Below, piece after piece: positions 57,355-64,000 of a stretch of DNA of 64,000 bases (its first letter is position 1; each line of letters begins with the position of its first letter). The DNA comes from Ustilago trichophora. Its lineage: Eukaryota > Basidiomycota > Ustilaginomycetes > Ustilaginales > Ustilaginaceae. The position numbers and the translations under genes are program-made. The notes beneath the pieces are model-generated. The model was not told the DNA's origin. It did not search any database and saw only the letters and a list, made by a program, of their open reading frames with translations. The stretch covers positions 1,736,001-1,800,000 of the forward strand of contig OOIN01000002.1 of NCBI GenBank assembly GCA_900323505.1, written 5' to 3'.

Positions 57355-60300
57355 GGTAAAGACCGTGGGGGAAGGAGGAGGGATTGTGAAAAAAATGTGT
57401 TGAACGGAAGAATAGGGAGAGCAAGTCACGCATGCCAAAATATATATGATCGTCCGAAAGGTGCCCAATCATCCGGCGGGCAGCCTCTTGGAATGAAACG
57501 AGGTACTGTCTAGAATCAGCCCCTGTGGTCCCGGTGGTTCCAGGGGCCTAGTGCTTGTGGGTCTGCGCTTGATGGTGGATGAAGCATTTTCGTCTCTGCT
57601 GTGGTGTCTGCGAAGTTGTATCGAACCGCTGCTTCCCACCAGCACTGGCGGGTGCAAGAGCACAAACGAAGCTGCATTCGAGTGGTATTCGGCTTGGCGA
57701 TGGAATGTTTTGAAGCTGCCAGCCAGTGAGCCCACCGAGGGATTTGCTGATGAAGCTGAAGGGCCTCACGGGCTGGCTTGGTGGGAGAATGCCGGTTGGT
57801 CCGGCTGCGAACAAACTTCAGGAAGCTAGTCGGGATCGAATGACATCCATCACCCTTATGTTTCAGGTATATCGGTTTGTCACAGCAATAGCTAGGTGCA
57901 TGGTTGGTCCCATCTGGAAGGGGGAAGCTTGATGCGTTCCCAAAGGTGCGGCTTGGTGGGGCATGTGGACCCTCCGAGGCTGGCTGGTTTGCGACGTGAA
58001 AGGTTGCTGGCAATAGCAGAGCCGAAAGTGGGCCTGTTTTCAAACCCACCGCCACCGTACCTACGCTTGGTTGCTGCTCGGATCGTCATGAGGGTAAAGG
58101 CTGCATATGAAATTGGTTTCAGGAGCCTGAGCAATGACGAACAAGACACCGTATGGCTTCTGATTAGTCCAAGATGAGGGTACTGTATTCTTCAAGACCA
58201 GCTTCAGAGAGGCTCGAGGTCGTGTTCCAAAACGGCAGATTTTGTCTAACCCCACTTGGATCATCAGGGCCGGCTTCGACACCGATGTTGCCAGCATCGC
58301 GTTCATATCAGCATCGTGGATGTTGTTTTGCGTCTCAGGAGTCGATGAAGAGTCGAACTAGGCGGGTCCGGAGATGCACAAGCCGGCATTTTCGGTGGGT
58401 CTCGTACAGATAAAGGCGAACTTGCTCAGCAACAGCCCAACGAACCTTGATCTCGCTAAGTTGGTGCCACAGGCTTGTCCGTGGCAAAGCCGTGACGATA
58501 CCGATGCAAGCAAGCTGCAACAAGGCAAAGCTTGACAGGGATGCGACGCACGACAACTTTGTTTGACGTTGCGCCGGCCAATCTTCGGTCAAAAGCACAT
58601 CCGTGATTATAGAAGCGAGGGTCCAGTCTTGAGTGTCAGGCTGAAGCAAGATCTGTGGAGAGCCTAAGAAAGATCACTTTTGGTGAGGCCAGAATTGGCC
58701 TCAAGACGGGCCAACTCTCTGCGGAAGAGGATTGACGGTGCGAGCGGCTGCCTCCTAGCCTCACTCAAATTTCAAGAGCAAAAAAAAAAAAAAAAAAAAG
58801 AGTGCAAGGTCACGAGGGGAGCCCATAACCCAACAATCGAGTCTCCTCACGGACCAACTCTTCAATACACAGGCTTCCTTCTTTGTACTGTAGGTAGCAA
58901 GCTTGCTCCCGAACCTGTTCACTCGACCCTTGCTTCTACGAAGTAAACGTCTGCTTCTTCCTGCTGCACCGCGTTGCCTGGCAGCTGGACTATAGGGTCG
59001 TGTGTATCTGCGTCCGCGGTCGAGGGAATCAGCATCACGTGGGAGAAAGAGCAGCAGCATCGGAATCTGCAAGCGAGCTGCTGTGATTCTGCGCGCTCAT
59101 GTCAAGTTACCGCGAAGCCCTCTGTGTCGGTGTCAGCGTTGCACAGCGTCCTTTGACTAAGTCAACTTCATCTCGAATCAAGTCAAGACCTGACATCTCA
59201 AGGTTGCTTCCGATACCCTCTCTCTCGAGAGATGAATCGGCGGTCGACGCCCACATCGCCATCATCAAAGACCGGCCGAACAATGCCTGCTTGTTCACTT
59301 GCTGATGCTCGTATCTCAAAGAGATGAAGAGCGAACAGGTGCCGTCATCTTCCGTCCCGGTCGTTTGAACAGAGGATGGCCATATTAATGGCCATGCTAA
59401 CGGGACACAGTAAGTTGTTCAGGAACCACTTTACATGCACGAGCACAACAGACGAGACGATGGAGAGCACTGCTGTCATGATCATGGGGATGGCTCGGAC
59501 CAAGTGCGGAGAATTGCATGGACAGCTCGAGCTCCAACATCTGATCCGGCGCGTGGTCGAAGGAAGGCGACACAAGCTGTCTGCAGGGACTGTACAGGAT
59601 GAGGAGGTGCTTCTGAGCAGTGTCGGACGGTACCGAGCTTGTTTTTTCGAGTCGGATTCTAGCCCCCAGGTTCCAAACAGCGCTCTGAGAGTCTCTTTCA
59701 CCTAGTTATATTGTGGTGTCTCTGTTCGTCTGCCGGGTTTTGGCTGGATTCAGTTTTGTTGAGATGCAAGCAGGGATTTGATGCTGCAGGGCTTGCTTCT
59801 CCATAATTTTCGTAGAGTAGTATCATAACTTAACCGTCAGGGCTGCCCAAGTGACTGTAAGGGCAAAAGAAAAAAAAAAGAAAAAAAAAGACGTGCTCAG
59901 CTCCAGCGCCCTGCCCAGCCGACAACTGTTTTGCCTGGACTTGGAATGCACGCACGGACTCCCGACCATTTCTTGATTTGGATTTTCTTGGATTCACAAT
60001 AGAGCTACTTGGCTGTCATTGCAGGGCTCAGCCATTTGGGCAACTTTGTTGTGAACTCGTTTCCACAGCATTGCTTGCCATCTCCAAAGCCGAGCGTCTC
60101 AAACTGCCATATCAAGGTAGGCATCAGGTCGTGAACATGGCTCTGAAGTCGCTGATCTCGCTCCGCAAAGACAAGGAAGAACGAAATGTGAGAGACCGAG
60201 ACATTGCGCATGGCAACTTTTGGCTGCCAGACAGCCAACACTCTCATCAAGACATCGTTGAGCCTCAGCCACTGTGTTGCATTGGTGAGCAAGGGGATGA

Positions 60301-61253
60301 GGAGAAAAAAAAAAGACAAAAAAAAAAAAGAAAGACAGGAAAAAAGGTGGCTGCGACTTGGAGCCTGAGTCTTATGGTTCAACGCTGTGAATACAAGCAA
60401 GTCGATGCAGTTTGTAACCATTTGTGAACAACTAGCCTCGCCTCGCCTCGACTCGCCTCAACCTCTCACTCTTTTTGCGCAGGGAAAAAAAAAAGGATGA
60501 AAAAAAAAAACAACAGGACTCGATTCTGGCTCAAGAGCAGTCAAATTTGTGATTGTTGAGCGAGAACGAGCCAATGAGCAACAGTCGAGGTTGAGAGGGC
60601 GCTGGCGCGTTCAAATTTGGTCTGCTCTTCTGCCTCGCAAACTCGCCATTGGCCAGGACAGCAAGAGACAAAGAGAGAGAGAGAGAGAGAGAGACAGTCG
60701 GCAGTTGAGCTCCACTTTTGGGTCACTAGATCACCCACTCTGCACGCTCCACGCTCCACGCTTCACGGTCAGTCCGCGTCCAGCCCATCACACTCGTCTC
60801 CGCCATCGCCAATCATTCAATCGCTCACTCCATCATCTCCATCTATACAGTCGCGTCAATCAGGACAACCTCGTAGTTTTCCCCTATTGCGCAACATCTC
60901 CACCACCTCCCGCAACCTTTGCGCTCCTGTCTCCGCACCCACACCTCTGAACGCATCGCATATCACATACCACTTTACACCAGCTCGGCTGCTGTACTCT
61001 CCGCACGACACTATTTGAAGCTCGAAAGCCCCGTTTGACACGGATCGTTATCCTCACATTGCATCTCGCTGGCAATCGAACATCCGTTTCGTGTCATCCT
61101 CACCGACCCAGCCTCTGCACATCTCTATAACACCTCGCAGCCGACTACTGTCTCGACGGTCTTAGGATCCTCTTCCCGCTGCTGCTCCTTTCCAGACAAC
61201 CCAGACCAATTACTGTCTGACAACATAAACCTGGCAGTCGCTCAAACTTGATC
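57355..61253. other. 3.9-kb intergenic region
   Basis: Between the tannase promoter and GSK3. A(20) lies at 58780-58799, and further A-rich tracts at about 59868-59889, 60303-60330 and 60483-60512. An AG run lies at about 60676-60694. Two GTACTGTA sites are at 58180 and 58885. Frames such as 57516-58055 lack an ATG; the plus-strand ATG frame 59376-59705 (109 aa) shows no family. The last 500 nt are C/T-rich and look like the GSK3 leader. Confidence 0.5.
58780..58799 (+). repeat. poly(A) tract of 20
   Basis: Uninterrupted A tract in noncoding DNA, similar in kind to the T39 tract at 27887. Confidence 0.85.
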
Positions 61254-62759
61254 ATGTCTAACGCGCCACTCAACGGCGTCAAGCTCAACCGTAGGTATCC
61301 TAGGTTTATGATGGCTCGTAATATCAATCCAGCCTTACTTTCCCAAACGCCCAGTCGAGCATCGTTGCCATTCATATGGCGCACCCGTTCGCCTGACGTA
61401 GTGGCAAACTCTTAAAAGGGTGCGAGCGCGGAACTTCTCGATGTGCACACAGCGCGCGGTACCGCTGTGACCATGGAATAAGCAATATCCACATTTTGGC
61501 TTAGGTGGTCGGAAAAAGAACCCATCCCGCTGACCTTTGCTTCTGCTTTCTTCTGCTCTGTTCGCACCTTTTCTCAAATTACAGCGCTCGATGACCCCAA
61601 CAAGGTGATCAAAGTCCTTGCCTCAGACGGCAAGAGCGGCGATCAGCGAGAAATCGCCTACACCAACTGCAAGGTCATCGGAAATGGTAGTTTCGGTGTT
61701 GTTTTCCAGGCCAAGCTCGTTTCACCACCCGGTTCGGAGGCTACCGAGGGCTCCAGCAAGGAGAGCGATGAGGTTGCTATCAAGAAAGTCTTGCAAGACA
61801 AGCGCTTCAAGAACCGTGAGCTTCAAATCATGAGGATCGTAAAGCACCCCAACGTTGTCGACCTCAAGGCTTTTTTCTATTCGAACGGCGACAAGAAGGA
61901 TGAGGTCTTCCTCAACCTGGTCCTCGAGTACGTCCCAGAGACCGTCTACCGCGCCTCGCGTCACTACGCCAAGCTCAAGCAGACCATGCCCATGCTGCTC
62001 ATCAAGCTCTACATGTACCAGTTGCTACGCAGTCTGGCCTACATCCACTCGATCGGAATCTGCCACAGAGACATCAAGCCCCAGAACCTTCTTCTCGACC
62101 CCTCCACCGGCATCCTAAAGCTTTGCGATTTTGGTTCCGCCAAGATTTTGATTGCAGGAGAGCCCAATGTCAGCTACATCTGCTCGAGATACTACCGAGC
62201 TCCCGAGCTCATCTTTGGCGCTACCAACTACACCACCAACATCGACATCTGGTCCACAGGCTGTGTCATGGCCGAGCTCATGCAAGGGCAACCCCTCTTC
62301 CCCGGTGAGAGCGGTATTGACCAGCTCGTCGAGATCATCAAGGTGCTCGGTACACCTTCGCGAGAGCAGATCAAGACTATGAACCCCAACTACATGGAGC
62401 ACAAATTCCCCCAGATTCGACCTCACCCCTTCTCCAAGGTCTTCCGTCCTCGCACACCCCCCGATGCAATTGACCTCATCTCGCGTCTTTTGGAGTACAC
62501 CCCCAGCGCACGTCTTACAGCTGTCGAGGCGCTCTGCCACCCCTTCTTTGACGAGCTCCGAACCGGCGAGGTCCGTATGCCCAACGGTCGTGAAATCCCA
62601 CCTCTCTTCAACTGGACCAAGGAGGAGCTGTCGGTTCGACCCGACCTCATCTCGCGACTCGTACCTCAGCACGCCGAGGCCGAGCTTCTCTCGCGCGGAA
62701 TTGATGTTCACAACTTCCAGCCCATCCCGCTCGAGTCGCTCAAGGTCACTCTTGACTAA
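61254..62759 (+). CDS. GSK3: GSK-3 family Ser/Thr kinase
   Basis: Glycogen synthase kinase 3/Shaggy-type kinase acting in signalling, cell shape and stress responses. Exon 1 61254-61290 ([12 protein letters not shown] plus one base), intron 61291-61584 (294 nt, GTAGGT donor, TTACAG acceptor), exon 2 61585-62759; the join restores PLDDPNKV and gives 403 aa. Gly loop GNGSFGVV (45-52), catalytic Lys79 (VAIKK), [10 protein letters not shown] with Asp174, DFG (194-196), and the activating Tyr210 in [13 protein letters not shown], the hallmark that sets GSK3 apart from MAP kinases. A short acidic insertion (about 64-75) follows the Gly loop. A poly(A) signal AATAAA lies at 62833. The intron after 12 codons is long for this genome. 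Confidence 0.96.
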
Positions 62760-63482
62760 GCGACTCTTCGGCGGTAGACCTGGATGGTATCGGCGACAAG
62801 GCGAGCCTCGTTTCTAGTGGACTTCTCGGAAAAATAAAGATCTCCGATGCGCTGACGAAAGTGGGCAGTTAGCGGATTATGCAGGTGGCTCAGCTAAACG
62901 ATTTAGTGAACGTCACCACTCCGCACATTTGCCTATTCTGAAGCTCGTCGGTATCGTCTCCGATTGTGTCCTGCAACTGGGAGCGCCACGGCCAAGAGGC
63001 GCAAGGGCGACTCAGCGATGTGGCTGCCGTGCACCGCCACCAACAAAACAGATGGCAAGGTGACCGCCCTGCCATCTCTCCTCTGGACGGATCATGCAAC
63101 ATCAGAAAAGAAAACTATCACCCAGACATCCAATCACCCATTCTCACACATCACAGCAAATCATACCGCCCAACAGTACTCGGGCACTTACTCACTTGTA
63201 CATACCACATCCCCATGCATCTTTTTCCTTCTTAGCCAAGCGCGACATACCTTATCCTCTCCCCTTCCCCACCTCCTTGTCTTCGGCTGTCGTTTTCTTT
63301 CTTCCCCCTTTTTTTAAGAAGTATTTTCATGTGCTGTAGCTCTCATTTGCACTTCTCTGCCAACTGATCGAATAAGTGTTTTTATCACATGGCTTGGCGT
63401 GCTTCACGATGTGCTCAAGGAGCTTGTGGGATGCTTTGAGCGTTGATCAACCTCGAAGGAGATTTGAAACAACATTCCATCG
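62760..63482. other. intergenic region between convergent genes
   Basis: 723 nt with the 3' ends of GSK3 (+) and the partial gene at the right edge (-). Frames such as 62964-63317 are not supported. No gene is seen. Confidence 0.5.
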
Positions 63483-64000
63483 TTATGAGCCAGGAACGTT
63501 CGAACGCGAGTGATGAAATCCTCTCAAGTGCATACAGAAAAGTGGAAGCGAGAAGAGATGCCTCTTGGAACTAGAATGTGGGAATCGAATCGGCTGACCT
63601 TCGCAGACCTTGTTGACCGGTCCTTTATCGACTGTGATGCGGCCTGGTTCAGCGTTGGCCACTATATTGATAATTTCCGTTGCTGCTGAGCCAGAGTTGA
63701 ATACTGAGTCCAGCCTTTGCGAACCACATGGTTGCTTCTGATTTTGCGGGATCGAAGAAGAAAAAGATTGGTCAGAGCCCTATGCAGTTGGTACGATGAT
63801 CAAGAACAGAAGTGGCAGGACGCATGTTTACGGTTGAGATTTCCCAAATTGGTGATTACTGGTCCCTGCCGGTGATGGTTGACAAATGTCTTGGTATTGA
63901 ATTCGATGCAGGCTTTATAAGTACCAGAGGGAGCATTTGGTCGATCTCCACATAGACACTTATAATCATAAGGCTCACCCAAACGAGGTGTATGAAGCCA
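63483..64000 (-). CDS. Cys-containing protein, 3' part only, spliced
   Basis: Partial gene whose 5' end lies beyond 64000. Upstream exon: 63860 to the edge, open throughout and reading LGEPYDYKCLCGDRPNAPSG, then TYKACIEFNTKTFVNHHRQG and P. A 122-nt intron (63738-63859) with GTAATC donor, a CTGAC branch-like site (about 63775) and ATCAG acceptor joins it in phase 0 to the last exon 63483-63737 (84 codons plus TAA), which starts KQPCGSQRLDSVFNSGSAAT and contains KGPVNKVCEGQPIRF. At least five spaced cysteines and the Tyr/Gly/Asn-rich composition resemble small secreted smut proteins, but the signal peptide would be off the window and no family is recognised. A different donor (GTAAAC, about 63829) would give a shorter tail. 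Confidence 0.45.

Noticed and set aside
57516..58055. 179-codon minus-strand frame upstream of the tannase gene
   Set aside because: Begins at GTG, no domain, no ATG near its start; it lies in the promoter region.
63580..63660. tRNA-like word GGGAATCGAATCGG
   Set aside because: No T-stem pairing or anticodon arm; the same bases are explained as part of the last exon of the minus-strand gene.

Overview
The window reads as nuclear DNA of a basidiomycete smut fungus (Ustilaginales: Ustilago, Sporisorium, Moesziomyces or a relative). Genes are single, mostly intronless and monocistronic, and many encode very long Ser/Pro-rich proteins. The few introns have GTAAGT-type donors and CAG acceptors. 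Core eukaryotic genes (RPT3, RCC1, GSK3, SET9, SEC2) lie between noncoding stretches of 0.3-6 kb that carry microsatellites and A/T tracts. The species cannot be named from this sequence alone. Several long open frames begin at GTG or TTG; the starts below were moved to the first plausible ATG.

Layout, left to right. 0-2.4 kb: a structurally complete pogo-type DNA transposon. 2.6-6.7 kb: SET9-like H4K20 methyltransferase (-). 6.7-10.4 kb: noncoding, with one Cys-rich minus-strand frame. 10.4-11.6 kb: unknown acidic-tailed protein (+). 11.9-14.4 kb: divergent pair of a twin CX9C mitochondrial protein (-, one intron) and proteasome ATPase RPT3 (+). 15.8-18.9 kb: convergent pair of proline biosynthesis PRO3 (+) and Golgi GDPase GDA1 (-). 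20.2-23.3 kb: a very long NAD kinase (+). 23.3-29.3 kb: 6 kb gene desert ending in a pyrimidine-rich leader. 29.3-32.0 kb: two-finger C2H2 factor (+). 33.2-41.7 kb: convergent pair of membrane-traffic exchange factors, a Sec7-PH Arf GEF (+) and a Sec2/Rabin8 Rab GEF (-). 43.0-44.7 kb: unknown protein whose start codon appears to be split by an intron (+). 45.0-46.1 kb: glycerol-3-phosphate dehydrogenase ending in SRL (-). 47.6-49.5 kb: RCC1 (-). 50.1-50.7 kb: small Con-6-like gene (+). 51.2-54.7 kb: GH38 alpha-mannosidase (+). 55.0-57.4 kb: secreted tannase-family esterase (-). 57.4-61.3 kb: noncoding. 61.3-62.8 kb: GSK3 kinase (+, one intron). 63.5-64.0 kb: the 3' part of a Cys-containing gene running off the right edge (-), recovered by joining two exons.

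There is no functional cluster. The mix is housekeeping: chromatin, proteolysis, redox and amino-acid metabolism, vesicle traffic, nuclear transport and signalling. The most unusual observations are a GTAC-W-GTAC-like motif that recurs in noncoding DNA and is nearly absent from genes, the split start codon, the SRL peroxisomal-type ending on Gpd1, the intact transposon with 42-bp perfect inverted repeats, and the hidden spliced gene at the right edge.
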